A DNA stretch of 64,000 nt from Anniella stebbinsi (GCA_029215795.1 JARDYH010000003.1:91606609-91670608), one strand, 5' to 3'; shown: positions 21,301-34,146, numbered from the stretch's first letter. Translations and numbers: made by a program. The notes: a model not told the origin generated them from the letters alone.

Positions 21301-23744
21301 TGAGGGGCAGAATGCATGTCTGGACTGGAACTCAAACATACCGACATGCAAACCATGCAACAGGCATCGCACTCACATGGAAAAATGAATGGTCTTGAGA
21401 TGAACAAGACTGAAAGAGAGACAGAGCAGCAGTCTGAAGTGTAGATGATGATAAGACAACGTAAGGCAGCAAGGATGCTAAAGGGACTGTGAGAAGTTGA
21501 AAAAGTAGGACCCAAGGGAAAGACTGACCAAAGCCTAGCTGGATAGCAGGTTGCAGCTGGAACTCACCCACCATTTCAGAGGCTTCTCACTAGTTATAAA
21601 ACCATGCAGAAGAGCCTAGCTGGTCTACGAAATCAAACCCACACAGTCAAACGGATAGCTGACCCATCACCAAGAATTTCGACTTGGTTTAATATTATTC
21701 TGAATAGACGTCATCCCTTTACTACGAAGCATTCAATAATATATTTCTGCTTGATCAAGAATATGTCTGCAAAATACATCTAAGGCATGTGGAGCGGATA
21801 GTTAACCTTCAGTCACCACTACTGCTGGCAAGAGCCAGGGGCTTAACTAATAGAATATCCAACTACCCAAAAGGAGATGCTGCAACTCCAGGGACAAAAT
21901 CATAGGACCACATTTCTCCAATGCAGTCACTGCAGAAACTTTAAAGAGCAGACGTCGGAGGACAGTACCTTTTTCAGTCATGGCTACCTTCCTATTTAAG
22001 AAACAAATTTAAGTTCAATGTGTTCGTTTTCTTTTTTTGGAAACCACCCTGAAGGCCTGCTGTCAAGCAAAAGGTGGGATATTTTTAAATAAATGCACAC
22101 TGATAAGTTGATCCTACAACTTTTCTACAATTGTTATGTTCATTTTTAGAACATGGTGCAGAAATGTACGATCCTTTGCCATTTCTCCATTCAAATGATG
22201 GCAGCTTTCACATCATGTTTACTGAGCTCTTATTTTTGCTAGTTTAAACTAAAGCAGTCTTCAGCTGCAATGGCCAACAACATCCACACAAAAGCCAGAC
22301 AGCAGTAAAGAGTCTTAAATTATACCTACCGCATTTTTTTAAAAAAAATAGAGGGGTGGGGAGAAGAAAAGATTAGCTTTTCTAATCTTCCAGGTCTGCA
22401 AAAGATAGCATCTTAACAGAGACATACCAAGTTGTTTACATTTTCCCCTCTTTTCAGGCATCTGATGTGTGCAGATTATCCACAGTTTTAACTCAAAGGT
22501 TACAGAGTTAAGTGTCTTAAAAGGGTGTGTGGTTAAAAGGGTGTATGGTGTGTAAACATTTTCACAACACAGAGATTTGGGAACTTCACAGACTGAAGTA
22601 ATCCAACACCCAAGCCTATTCAGTCCTAGATATGCATGATGTTCTCTCTCATACACAACACCAGTCTAGCTTCAAAAACAAACGCAAACAGCAACGCCAA
22701 CATAATCCCTTCATTAGGATCAGCTAAAACGCCAAAGTATTGAGCAAGCTTTCAAGTTAACTAGAATTCTTCTTCAAAATGGATGTCAGACAAAACACAA
22801 ATGCACACATTGGCATATTTAAGTTTGTGGCACAGTGACATAATGTACCATGCACTAGTCTTGTCACTAATGCAGAATTGTTTCACAAGCAACTCATGTT
22901 CAAAGACTTAAAAATGACAGGCATCCTACTGTGTAGAAGAACTTGAACAAAGCTTGTAAAATGAACACCATCACCCATAATCGAGGCTAAGTTCTGAACA
23001 GGGAACTGGATTTGCAGAAACTGTGCAAACTGTGGATACTCCAGAAGGAACTGTTTAGCAGTGAGGGGCATGCAAAAGGCAGGGTGGAGCAGCAAAAACT
23101 AGAATTGAACAAAAGAATACTAGGCATAATGAGAAGCTCTACTCTGTAGTCTCTCATAGCCTTAAAATGAAATACAGTTAGGTATAATGCAGATTTAACT
23201 TATTACATAGGACATGAGTTGATGCCATAAGTTAATACCGTATAAGAAACTTTAAATGGACAGTTTACAGCTACATCCCAATGTCTAGGAGCAATACTAT
23301 AAGCTAACGATGCAGAAGCATGCAGAAGAGCCTCATTAATTCAGCTTAATGGAGAGAACATCCACTGCTAATTAATACAATTTGGTTTGTATACATGAAT
23401 AAAAGAACAAAGCCAAGCTCATTGGGTCAAGAGAAATTTATTCTTACTCAAGAAGTACAGTTTATTGTAAATCTGTAACTGTTACAAAGCATTACAGAAT
23501 ATTCAAATGTGATCTGAGACTTCACTGTCATTGCCCTGCTCATAAACCTCTCATCAGAAACAAACATTATTTTTTATACAAAATTATGGAGGTACATAGC
23601 AACATGAATTTGAAACTTTGTTAGAAGACTCATGCTGAAACTGGGCAGGGCCTCAAAACATAAGGTTAGACTTGGCTGCCAGCTAATATTAATGATGGCC
23701 ACTGACCCCATCCCCTTACCTCAGTTCTCAGGCACACACAGAGG
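21301..23744. other. No recognisable gene; one possible LINE tail
   Basis: About 2.4 kb of non-coding sequence. Around 22040-22105, AAACCACCCTGAAGGCCTGC and AAAGGTGGGATATTTTTAAATAAATG look like a LINE or SINE 3' tail on the plus strand. Nothing else could be named. Confidence 0.35.
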
Positions 23745-25503
23745 TAGGGTGACCATATTTTGGAAACCAAAAAAGAGGACAACATGGTTAGCCCCCAAGG
23801 CGGCATCCCCACCAACATGTCTGCCCCAGAGGGCGTGTCCAGCCCCAAGGGGTGTGCCCATCTAAACATAGCTTTGGTCACATGTCTGATTTTACAGCAC
23901 ACAATTAAGACAAATCTGTTCTACATAACACCTTAACGTTAAAATCACTGAAATAACTTCACCCATTCCTACTTTTGTAGCTTTTGCTATACTTTGTTGC
24001 TATACTCTGTGTGATACATTCTCCCTTTCCCTCAAATATCTTTACTGATTGTATCCTCACTCTGCTGCAGGCTGCTGCTTAACAAGGCTTGCTGACAGCT
24101 GACTGGCTTTTTTATTTTTAAAGTTCAATTTTTAAAAAAACGTTTGTATGATTGTCATAAGTTTCTCTACTCTAACATTAGGGTGGGTGTTGTGGGCGGC
24201 AGACACTACTTCACCCATTCACACTTCTCACTTATATACATTAGCTTCTCAAGGCTTTTGCATTGGCACCACTTTTCACATCCAGACTTTGAACTCTTGT
24301 CTACTTCCTGCACAAACACATGACTCTGAAATCCTCTTTCTAATGCCCTGCATTGCATGCCAGCACTGTGGGGCTAAGTTACAACAAGTGTCTCTGGATT
24401 GTCTGTGCAGCCTCTGTTGTCTCTCTAAGTCATGACAGCCAAACCAAAGCCTCAAGCCTCAAGCAACCAATCTCCCTCTCTCTTCCAAAGTCTCCCAATG
24501 GTCCAGCCAGGCTGCGCACTTGTACCCTGTGGCCGGGGGGAAGGGTGCTAGCTTATTGCTTCATCACGTCTGGTGACTTTTACTTTAAAAACCACCTCCG
24601 CCACCAGTCATAGCTGCCTGCACCAACACTGGTCTCTGATGCTCCTGAAAGTCTGTGTGGCACGCCAGCCTCTCAGGGCTCAGCTACAGACATCTCTGAG
24701 TTGTGTCTTCAGTCTAACTCTGTCTCTAAGAGGTATGCCAGCCAGCCAAAGCCGCAAATCTATTTTTCTCTGACACGCACTTCAAATGTTCTGCATTGCA
24801 TGCCAGCACTGCAGACAGAGTCTAGCTCACAAGTGAACAAAGTGAAGTGGAAAGAAGGGATTTTTCTCTAAGGATGACCCTTCATCACCCATGATGTGGA
24901 ACTCTAAGAAAAAGGCCTCTGGCCCATTCTGTTTTGCCCTGTGGGCTGCTTTGACTGACCTTTCATTTCCCACATTTTGATCTGTGGACACTGCTGAGCT
25001 CCAGGTGCCCAACTGCCTATCAAACCTGCAACAGGAAAGGTGCTGTGCTCGCCCAGCACTTCTTAGCTAAAAACTTGAGATCCCCTTGATGCCAAGGGCT
25101 GAAACTGCTCAAGGTGCAAGACCCCAAAGAGGAGGTCTGACAACCTGAGTTTGAAAAGTATGGCTCCAGTGTTGTTGTTTTTAAAAATAATAATTTTAAA
25201 ACCTCAATCTAAAAAAAAATCCTAAAAATTAACAGCTGAACAGATCTGCTTCAAACTTGATATGGCTAAAGCCCTACTTAAGAGCTATCATGGTGCCATG
25301 TTTCATCTCTTTATCTTTAAAAGTGACAGAGCTGTAAGCATTTTTGTTAATTCCCATTAACTACAAAGTAGAGCTGCCCTTTGAGTGGGGGGAGGATGGG
25401 AAAAATCCAGATTTTTCTTCGAATTTCATAATTACCCCCCTTCACAGATTTGTCACCAGAAATCCCGACATGTCCTGCTTTTTCCTAACATGTGGTCACC
25501 CTA
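23745..25503. mobile_element. hAT-like non-autonomous element, about 1.76 kb
   Basis: Starts TAGGGTGACCATATTTTGG and ends CATGTGGTCACCCTA, so the terminal TAGGGTGACCA is inverted at both ends. The next blocks are AAAAAAGAGGACAACATGG on the left and ACATGTCCTGCTTTTTCC on the right, partly complementary. The 3' part (25240-25340) contains AACAGATCTGCTTCAAACTTG and AGCCCTACTTAAGAGC, words I associate with reptile hAT elements. No transposase frame survives. The 8-bp flanks (cacagagg and tgtggaga) do not match, so either the ends are not from one insertion or the duplication has decayed. The tip is close to that of the 320-bp palindromic family. Confidence 0.55.
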
Positions 25504-27834
25504 TGTGGAGACATTCAGAAGCAGTGACTTTCCCCACCCCTACAAGCACCTCCAAAGCCCAGTATCAATGGGACAAGCTCTCCCCAAGTTTTTTACATGT
25601 GCTAAAAAATTTGGGAGTACAGCAAGACCAGTTATTCCCACCTGGCATGAAATGAGAGACCCTTCCTACCTCCAAGTGATCCACAATGCATGGAGAATTC
25701 AGGGGTAGGAGTCTTCCACTTTGTGCCAGAAAGCCAAGACAACTGATTGCCAGAAAGAGAACTGTGATCACCATTAACCATTAGGATTCTTCCCTAAGTA
25801 CATGTAACTGAAATGCAGATTAAGCATTTGCAACTGCGCTTGCTCATATTTGTTGTACCTATATGTCTTCCTTTCCTCCCTCTTACTCCTGTCTTCTTTC
25901 TGTCATTTTAAACACCATGTACAGTAGTAATTTTAGACACACTCCCTCCCTCCAACCCTCCCACCAAAACTTTATTAAATTGTTAGATACAAAAGCAGCT
26001 TCCCCCAAATAGTTTAGATTAATAACGGTAAAAGAACAGGAGTTGTCTTGTTTAACTCCTTTAATAAACTCCAATTCATAACAGAGACCATAGGGATGTT
26101 GAGAAAACTGGACTTTCATGAAATGCATCTTCTCTCCTACATAGTTTCTTTTTAGTAAAAATCCTTATCTCAGCACAATGCAAGAAACATATGTTTTTTC
26201 TTTTGTTTCAAGTTTCCTGTTTTCTTCTTCCCTATTCGTGGGGTCAGGCTAAATAGCTACAGAAATGTGTTCAATAAAAACCAGCAAACTTGTGGAATAG
26301 TTGCCACCATATAATGAGGTAACCCAGGATCAGTTTTAGAAAAAGGAAAACCTCAGCATGAGTAAGGAATTTCCACCCTTCCTCTATTCCTCACATGGAG
26401 CCAGTATAAAAGTAATGGCTCCAATCTCTTAAACATGGCCAAAAAATTGAGAGCTTGCACAGAGATCAAGGAGTCCCACACCTCTCTTCTCCAGTACAAA
26501 TTCCCCACTGCTACTTTAATTACAGTTATGTGCTACATCACACAGTTGTTAACTGTGGTTCACACTAGTGAGGTTTCCCCTTTATGTGGATTTGCTAACC
26601 AGCTCTGCTTAAGATTTCTTGATAGCTTTAGCCACAACTAATGGCACACCAACGTAATAGTTAAATCATGATTAAGGCAGAGAGATTCATGCCAGCAACC
26701 GGAGAGAAAAAAAGAGAGAAATATGTGCTCCCAAGGCATACTCCCAATCTCTTAACCAAGGTGAAGAGATCAGGGATCACCCAGCATTACATTATTACTG
26801 GCGTATACTGAAATAGATGCACATGAAACCTATGTGAATTCATTTACTTAGTGTCATTTCTGGTTTGGCCCTTGAGAGTACATTTATATATAAACAGCTA
26901 ATGTAGGAATTACAGGGATGCCTTGGTGAGATTTTCCTGTGACAAAATAAATAAGATGCAAAACTACTTATTGCTATTACTTTTCATTCACTTCAAGAAT
27001 ACTATACCAAAATAAGTGGCCTGATGTACATAATTAAATCTGGTTGGACAAATCCCATTTAGAAAGTTTAAAAAGCATCTCCCAAGCCAGCTAAGAGAAC
27101 TTTCTGATCGCATATATTTAAGTATTCATAATATGGGTACCAAAAATAAAATCCAGTCATCATCATCACTTCCTTGCACACTTCTAAAGTAAATATTTTA
27201 TGGCAATGCAGAAGTTGGGGGAAGTGATCTTCGACTTCTGCCAGAACAAGAAAGACGCCCAGGGTGACACAGAAAGCACGGTGCACTTACAAATCATTGA
27301 AACAGACTCTGGTCCTGCTTTTAAGGATCTGGGGTCTCAGAAAGCAAAAAGTGCCCCAAACCCCTCAAGTTTTTACTTTGAATTTCAAAGCTCTATACCA
27401 ATGACTGGATTAGATTTTACTGCTGTTCGGCTATATTAGCAAAGAGTCTCTCCAATCCTCCAATTTTTAAAAAAAGAGATGAGAAGGGAAGAACTCCTGG
27501 AAAGATTATTTTCTTTTGTTCTTAGCTCAATGTAATTATTTTAAAGGTGAGCTGTTGTGAGATTAATAAAAAAAGTGTGTGAATATTGACATTCTTAATC
27601 CATTTCTTCCAGAGTAAACTCAAAACATCAATTGTATTGAATGTAAAGATAGAATACACCATTTAATGCGGCTTGAAGAACATCTTCATCTAACAACATT
27701 ACATATAAAGATGTCCAATTACATCAAAGGGGACTTGTTTTGTGTAAGAGGTTTGGCTTTGAGATATACATTTAAGATATACATTTGAAATCCAACAACC
27801 ATCTAAGCCTAAAAATACACATTCCTAGACCTAT
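25504..27834. other. No recognisable gene
   Basis: About 2.3 kb of non-coding sequence. A 79-codon plus-strand frame (27200-27439) has protein-like composition at its start (LGEVIFDFCQNKKDAQ), but I recognise no family. There is no good splice acceptor before it. Confidence 0.35.
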
Positions 27835-28190
27835 TGCCTGGGTTCACATAACACGCTAACCCACCATGGGTTATTGTGTTGTCTGAATGCAGCACGCTTG
27901 CCAAACGCAGCGTGTTCCCCACAAGGTAAGTTAACCTTTGTCTGAATGCAGTGTTTTCCACAGGGTGAGTTATCATGCTGTCTGAACACAGCGTGTTTTC
28001 CACAGAGTTGCTTGTTAATTATGCAGTGTGGCTTATTTTTCTCATACAAGCCACCTTGAGAATCCATGGCTTGTTGTTAGGTTGTTCAGGGTGATTAAAA
28101 AGCCACACTGTGTGGCTAAAAAGCACCCCTGTGGAAAACGCACCGCATTCAGACAACACAATAACCCACAGTTCTACAACAACCCACACT
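27835..28190. mobile_element. MITE, GGGTTCACATAACACGC subtype
   Basis: Opens with CCTGGGTTCACATAACACGC and GGGTTATTGTGTTGTCTG, repeats TGTCTGAATGCAGTG and TGTCTGAACACAGCGTG inside, and closes with ATTCAGACAACACAATAACCC. Tips and words mark it as superfamily. The interior has three TGTCTGAAYNCAG units, as if ends were duplicated. Confidence 0.5.
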
Positions 28191-29244
28191 GAATGAGTGT
28201 TTTAAGGTATGGGCTGGGTTCACACAAGTATTTTTTGCCTTAAGAGAAAGATTGAAATGCAAGCATTTTTTTTTTCTTGAGGAAGGCATATGGACAGAGT
28301 AAGTAGAGACAATTTTCACTGCTGTATGTTATTAATGCCCATTCCTGGGTTCTGCCACTTTGACACACCCCATCCTGACCATGAAGCAGAGCCCGGACAG
28401 AGGCTATCCAGATGTGGCTGGCTCCATTGAGTTCTATGGGACAAAGTAAACAACCTGCATCTAGGGGAAGGGGGAGATTCTGCATGACACATTGGGATTT
28501 TGTAAGGAAAGTGGGATAAAATAAGCATGTCATGCAGAATTATACTGTAACTTCCAGGGGTCACTCACCTTTCCAACTCCTCTCTTCCCACCCACTTGCC
28601 CAAATGGCAAACCTTTTGCTAATGACAATTGTGGATTGGGTGTTTCTTTTCTACAATAGTTCTCTCCTCATCCACTTGGATGAAGACAGAATAATTTTTA
28701 ATACACAATATGTATTTAGCTCTAGACTGAAATATTGTTGAGGCACTGAAAACAATGAATGAACCAGCTGTCATATATGCTTACCCCCAGAGCAACTAGG
28801 AAAACGGTTCCCCCACCTCCCAAAATATGTTAACTACCAAGTACTATATAATGTGCAGAGTATGTGTGCACACGCATGTCCATGCTGCTTACTAGCTGAA
28901 AATGCTAACAAGGATAATGGCATATCAAGTCTAAAGGTTAACCAGCTGTAGAGCTGGCTGATAGCTTCAAAAATAGGCAAGTAAAAATAAATAATGTATT
29001 GAAGAACAAAAGTTATTTAAAATGAATGTGGGAAGGGGGGAAGAAGTCAGTCAAGTGAAGGAAAGGGAGGACAATATGCTGAATAAGATTTTTTTTTTTG
29101 GTAACACTTGATACAAATGCTACACGAATTTGCGCAGCTCAGCATCTCACATCCACATAAGATATCAAAACAGAAACAACTCACTATGGGGTGTTCAGGA
29201 AATTGGTACTCCAGATAGTGTACTAGGTTATTTCTCATTGTTCT
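28191..29244. other. No recognisable feature
   Basis: AT-rich non-coding sequence with poly(T) runs at 28267 and 29090. The ORF at 28240-28533 (minus) has no domain. Confidence 0.4.
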
Positions 29245-29670
29245 AATTTAAAATATTTATAAGCCGCCTTTTAAAGCAAACATCCTGACAACAGCTTTCG
29301 AAGAGTTAAAGTACACTTACACATCCATTTTTAAAAAAAAAAACATTTTAAGTATACAATCACAGAAATAAACAAGTCATAAAAAAACCAATACAGCATA
29401 ACATCATTTGAAACCAACTATTTTCACTCCCACTGATTAAATTCACATTTTATTTATTTTCATCTCATTATAAAAATGACCTGCTTTTTCATTATAAAAT
29501 AATCCTAAAGTAAGGTACAATACCAATAAAATGTTACAGCAAAATTACATGTCAACAGATAAAACAGAGGAAAACAGAAAAACAGATAAATAACACATTC
29601 AGTCAAAAGCCTGGATAAACAAATACGTCTTTACTTTGCACCGAAAGTTTGTAAATCTCAGCACCAACCA
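29245..29670 (-). mobile_element. L2-like LINE 3' relic
   Basis: On the minus strand the end of a coding block reads RFTNFRCKVKTYLFIQAFD before a stop (about 29655-29599), matching the FRRQVKTFLFxQxF end of the L2-type copies here. An AT-rich 3' UTR follows, and AAAAGGCGGCTTATAAATA near 29260 is the tail. It is more diverged than the copies at 12175 and 14215. Confidence 0.6.
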
Positions 29671-29839
29671 TATATGAGGCACAGGGAGGGGTGTGTTTCC
29701 ACAATTGGGATGCTTGCATCGAGAATTCCTGGTTGGAACTGCTTGGGCGCGAGACGGCTGTTGCTGGGGGAAGGAAATAGAATGAAGGCACCTCACGTGC
29801 ATAGCCACATGTACCTCTGGAGAGAAGGGCAGGGCAGAG

Positions 29840-30785
29840 GCTATAAAGGCCCACCCTTGCAGCCACAGCATGATGTTCTGGACCAGCCGTAGAGTGACAA
29901 GAACATCCGTTGGTACTCAGTTGGGGTATGGTCTCTCTGCCTCCATCTAATGGCATGCTTTGGGGCGGTCTCCTCCATACTTTGTTCTATGCCGGTGTTG
30001 TTTCATCCCTACCAGAGGTTTTGGTGATCCATCTTGGAGGTAACGATCTTGGGCTTCTGAAAGGGAAAGCCCTAATTCTTCAAACTAGGGAAGATTTTGG
30101 AAATATATGGAGACGCTGGCCGGATACGTTGATCGTATGGTCAAACATGCTACCCCGGCACCAATGGCGTGGGATGAGTGATCCCTGTACTTTAAATAAG
30201 GCTGCAAAGAAGGTTAATAGGGAGATTCGTATAACCTTGCAGGGCAAGAGGGGTTGGATATTCCATCACTCGTCCATTTTACCTTCCAGAACAGGCAGAT
30301 GGAGTTTATCTCTCTGATGCAGGGAATATCTTCCTGCAGGATCTGCATGTGGGCTTGCGGGATTTTTAAGTGGGGGGTAAGACTTGGCTCCCTCCAGTGG
30401 TGGGATGTGCGGGAATTGGCAAAATTTTAGGATAGGGACAGTGAGCACTCTGGCACTTGTTAGTGATTGGTATATCCGGAGGACCTGCTCCTAGCGAGCT
30501 GTGAGGCTCACGTGTCAGGATATGGTTTGCCTTTACAGACTCTCCTGCCTCACCTACTCTGAGCTGTGAGGCTTCGGGTGGGGGTGATGTAGGCTAGTCT
30601 CCCCACACTTGTGTAGTGTCATTTAAGAAAGGGACTGGGTTGTTTCCCCATTCCTGGCTTTAGAGAATGCTCGCCCATATAGACAGGCAAGTGGCCTGAG
30701 AAAAAAAACATTGATTCCCGCACTTTCACATGTTGATCCAAGGAGGGGTGAACTACCCATGTTATTCAAATAAAGAGGCCCTTAC
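29840..30785 (+). pseudogene. SGNH-hydrolase remnant of a Ngaro/DIRS-type retrotransposon
   Basis: Broken frames together spell the SGNH-type esterase that Ngaro elements carry. Block I: HSMMFWTSRRV then SVGTQLGYG (about 29865-29925). Here the usual Gly of GHS is Ser. A frameshift follows, then the open frame 29910-30317 gives VLVIHLGGNDLG (block III GxND) and DTLIVWSNMLPRHQWRG, with NKAAKKVNREI after it. A second shift leads to DGVYLSDAGNIFLQDLHVGL ending in a stop at about 30369, where the catalytic His of DGVHLS is Tyr. So the GDS-like block and the His are altered and the frame is broken at least twice. A polyadenylation signal (CAAATAAAGAGGCCC) near 30770 marks the 3' end. The recombinase and reverse transcriptase are not present. 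Confidence 0.75.
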
Positions 30786-30789
30786 TCTA

Positions 30790-32107
30790 ACCCCCGTTAA
30801 ATGGTGGTCATGCTGGGGTGGGGGGGTGTTGCCACAATAGTTGCTTTCCTCAGCACAATCAGCTGAACCCAGTCAATATGAAGCTAATAATATTGGCTGG
30901 TCTTAAAAGGTTGTCGTATCACCAAGTTAAGGTATATGCTTTGATTATTCCGAAACAATATACAAATACCGAGTATTATGATGCGTCTTTCCTGTCACAC
31001 AGACACCAGTTATTTATGTTATTTATACGTCAATGTCAACAATATCTTCATTGACTCAGCAATGCATTTTAAAAATACTAAAATATAAGTTCCCAATTCT
31101 CTTTAAGTCATCAATGCATGCCCTTTTCATTGAGGTCTCCATCAAGAATGGCTACTTGCTGTCCCAAAGTGCAAAAAAAAAAAAAAGAAGAAGCTTCCTC
31201 AGGCCAAATTCAAAAGCTTACATACTGAAGGAAGTATGGGCAAGGAAGTTGGCCCAGCTGCAGCTTTACCTACCCAAATGTGCAGAATGACAACAAACTT
31301 CATGTGCCATCTTTCTGAACCCTGACAACCATCTCTCCTTGACAGCTTACATAGAAAACAGTGCTCTTGATCATGCGTATTTCTGCCAGGAAGGAGGGGG
31401 AATATAGCAGTTTTCCTCAGTAGAAAAAGAACTGTATTTATTTTCAAGGAGGTATTCTGCTCCAATCCATCCTGCACTGCCAAGATAAATTCGGTCCACC
31501 GTAGGAATCAGAAATTTGTCCTGCCAAACATTATGCAATCCAATTCACCCAAAGATAAACTTTGGCATAGCCTTTGCATCAGGTTCTTAATATTAATATA
31601 ATTAATTCAAACCACCACAAACGTGGGGGAAACAGCAGGAGAAAAAAATCACAGAAAGATGTTTTGCTTTATGTCTCCTTTGTATTGCAAAAATAAAAAC
31701 ACACAATAAAACAGGCACCTCAGACCACTGAGGAACTTGACACCATGATCTAGATGGAATACTTCTTTTCAAAAACTTGCAGCTAAAGCATATGAAGAAT
31801 AGTAATCAATGTAAATGGCATCAAGAAATCAGCACACACACTAATCTAAAAATGTTGGTTTTGCACTTCGTTTCCAAATCTTGAGATGTAATCTTGGAAC
31901 CTTCTCAATAGCACCAGTTTTCTATATCAGATTGCACTCTTCCAGAATCATGTACAAATCAGGGGGTATAAGTAAACATGTGGAAGGTTCAGCTCCTAGG
32001 TCCCCTTTTCTCAAACAGAGGCAAGATATCCATAAAGTGAGTGGAGAAGTGGGGCAGATGCATGTTTTAAATGAACGGATCTGACACTATCATGTGCTTT
32101 TTGCCCA
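30790..32107. other. No recognisable feature
   Basis: AT-rich non-coding sequence with an A13 run near 31173. Confidence 0.4.
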
Positions 32108-32230
32108 CCCTTCCTCAATCTGTCACCTCCAGACTTCAGCTCCAATCAGCTCTAACAGCATGGGCAATGGTCAGGAACACTGGGAAATGTACTCCAAAAA
32201 ATCTGGAAGGGACCAGGTTGGGGAAAGCTG
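32108..32230. repeat. Diverged palindromic repeat, AGATGTTGTTGGACT family
   Basis: The left arm has CCTCCAGACTTCAGCTCCAATC, and the right arm has TGTACTCCAAAAAATCTGG then AGGTTGGGGAAAGC. GCATGGGCAATGGTCAGGAA lies between. This arrangement equals the common squamate repeat with ACTCCCA and GGCCATTGTC-like middle, with many substitutions. Confidence 0.45.
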
Positions 32231-32388
32231 TTTTAGGCTGAACTAGGAGTTAGATGGATATACTGGGAGCAGACCAAGTGTATAAAGACTGACTTTCAGC
32301 CATAACCAGATCTATAGATCCACCACAAAACCCTACCTCTGTTACTTATGGCAACTACTCTCCAGGTTGCCAACCCATTGTCTGCAAA

Positions 32389-32893
32389 ACAGGATGGACA
32401 AAACATATTACGCCAGCTTTAAAATCGCTCCACTGGCTGCCAATTAGTTTCCGGGCGAAGTATAAAGTGTTGGTTATTACATTTAAAGCCCTACATGGTT
32501 TGGGTCCAGGTTACCTGCGGGATCGCCTTCTCCCATACAATCCGCCCCGCACGCTCAGGTCCTCTGGGAAGAACTTACTGCAGTCGGCCAAGACTAGGCT
32601 GACAACCGTTACCCAGAGGACCTTCTCTTCTGCCGCTCCCAGACTGTGGAATGACCTGCCGGAGGAGACTCGTCAATTTAACAGTCTTTTAGAATTTAAG
32701 AAAGCTATAAAGACTGTTCTCTTCCGGCAGGCATATCCAGTGGAATTTTAGAATGTTTTAAGGGTGTTTTTAGGATATTTTAGGATTTTTTATGCAGTTT
32801 TAATAATATGTGTCATGTTTTAATCAGTTTTATGTATTTTATCATGTTGTTGTTCCCTGCCTCGATCCAGACGGAGAGGCGGGTAAGAAATAA

Positions 32894-32924
<31 letters not shown>

Positions 32925-32925
32925 A
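32389..32925 (+). mobile_element. L2-like LINE 3' end with open RT C-terminus
   Basis: A frame open from about 32389 to the TAG at 32749-32751 gives KHITPALKSLHWLPI, YKVLVITFKALHGLGPGYL, RTLRSS, RTFSSAAPRLWNDLP and FKKAIKTVLFRQAYPV. This is the C-terminal region of L2-type LINE proteins beyond the reverse transcriptase core. The 3' UTR has GTTTTAATCAGTTTTATG and TGCCTCGATCCAGACGGAGA, and the copy ends in (ATT)n at about 32894-32921. The same UTR recurs at 42340-42540. The copy is 5'-truncated yet has no stop in about 120 codons, so it is fairly young. Family name is by motif only. Confidence 0.85.
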
Positions 32926-33559
32926 TCAAAATACTTAAAACAAGATACAGAAGAAAGGGATGGTCAAGCAGGCCTGAAAAACGAAGATGGAAAAACACCA
33001 AAAATCAGTTACTCCATATTTTGTTATACTTGTACTAATAGTATGTGTCTCATTGAAGTCAACGGCAAAAATCCTGAATATTTTGCTATATCTAGAGCAT
33101 ACAGGATATATATGTAAGTTTCACTGGTTTCATTTATTCCCCATTTAGTTTCAATACACATACAAGCATGTGTGAATGATTACAGCAACTGTCCACATTT
33201 AACACTATTTGTACTGTCATGGAGTACAAATGCTGTCAATTTACAAAAAAGCTACAACTGCGTTAACTACAGACACTTTCCCATATAAGCAGCTACAGTT
33301 ATATATAAACATTAGATCCTTATGACTAACACATTTACTATGGAATAAGCTTTTGTGGATTACTGTCCATTTTATCAGATGCAGTAAGCGCTCTCCTGAA
33401 TTCCAAGAGCATACACACAGTGGTGAAGGTGATAGGTTGCAAAGCCTCAGGTTGGCGGGAACTGAATTCGGAAAGTACATACAGTCATCATTAGTTGATA
33501 TTCACAGAACAGTTGATGGATGATAATACAGATATCCTTGCATTGTTGAGCACAGACTT

Positions 33560-33762
33560 GGTTCACACGATAAACAAGCCATGACCTGTTGTTTGGTTAT
33601 TTGAGAGTTGTTTCCCCCTCAAAGAAACCATTCTGCCCACTTTCAGACAACACGACAAGCCGTGGCTGGGCTGGTAATTCAGCAAAAAATGCCCAGCACA
33701 TGCCACAGTTTTAAAAAGCTACCATGCCTTGTTTAAGTCACAGTGATCATGTGAACTGGGCC
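33560..33762. mobile_element. MITE, CCCAGTTCACATGA subtype (copy 1)
   Basis: Starts TGGTTCACACGATAAACAAG and ends GATCATGTGAACTGGGCCA. The interior has TTTGGTTATTTGAGAGTTG, CCCTCAAAGAAACCATTC and GACAACACGACAAGCC. The element at 36898-37089 has the same blocks in the same order, so they are copies of one subfamily of about 200 bp. Confidence 0.65.
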
Positions 33763-33789
33763 ATATGGTATGAGGGGAGAAACAACCCT

Positions 33790-34115
33790 TTGTCCCTATT
33801 CTAGCCACAGGAGATAGAGTTGAAGCTCTTGACTGAACAGAACTCAGCTGTTTTGTGTTGAAATCTGTCTTTGAATTTACTTGGTTCAAAGATAGCCTCC
33901 TTAAAATCACTGACAGTGTCCATATTGCCATTTCTGATATCAGATTTGTATCCATTTATTCTTTTGCAAAGAGACTGGCCTGTCTGTCATATGTAGGACT
34001 AGGGCATTGCCGGCAAAAGATGGCATGTATCATATTGAAACATTGGAACATGAACATCCCTAATGTTGAGAATGGCATTATTAGGTCTTCTAATACTGTT
34101 TCCAGAGTAGACAAG
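33790..34115 (-). pseudogene. Penelope-like element GIY-YIG endonuclease remnant
   Basis: On the minus strand, frames broken by stops and shifts read a Penelope-like C-terminal endonuclease: MIHAIFCRQC before the core, then SYI-stop-QTGQSLCKRIN-GYKSDIRNGN (a decayed YIGxTGQSLRKRINxHKSDIRNG), and later FKDRFQHKTAEF, a SFNSI block, and a NRDKG end near 33795. In this group the GIY-YIG domain follows the reverse transcriptase. Only the endonuclease end is left here, with at least one in-frame stop and one shift. The sequence style agrees with EN-containing Penelope-like elements of reptiles, and the assignment rests on motif order. It lies next to the AT/AC microsatellite at 34146. Confidence 0.7.
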
Positions 34116-34145
34116 GCGATTCTTATACTGTGTCTACTTTTTCAC

Positions 34146-34146
34146 A

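Noticed and set aside
27200..27439. Protein-like plus-strand frame as an exon
   Set aside because: No convincing acceptor, no recognised family, and weak composition after the first 30 codons.
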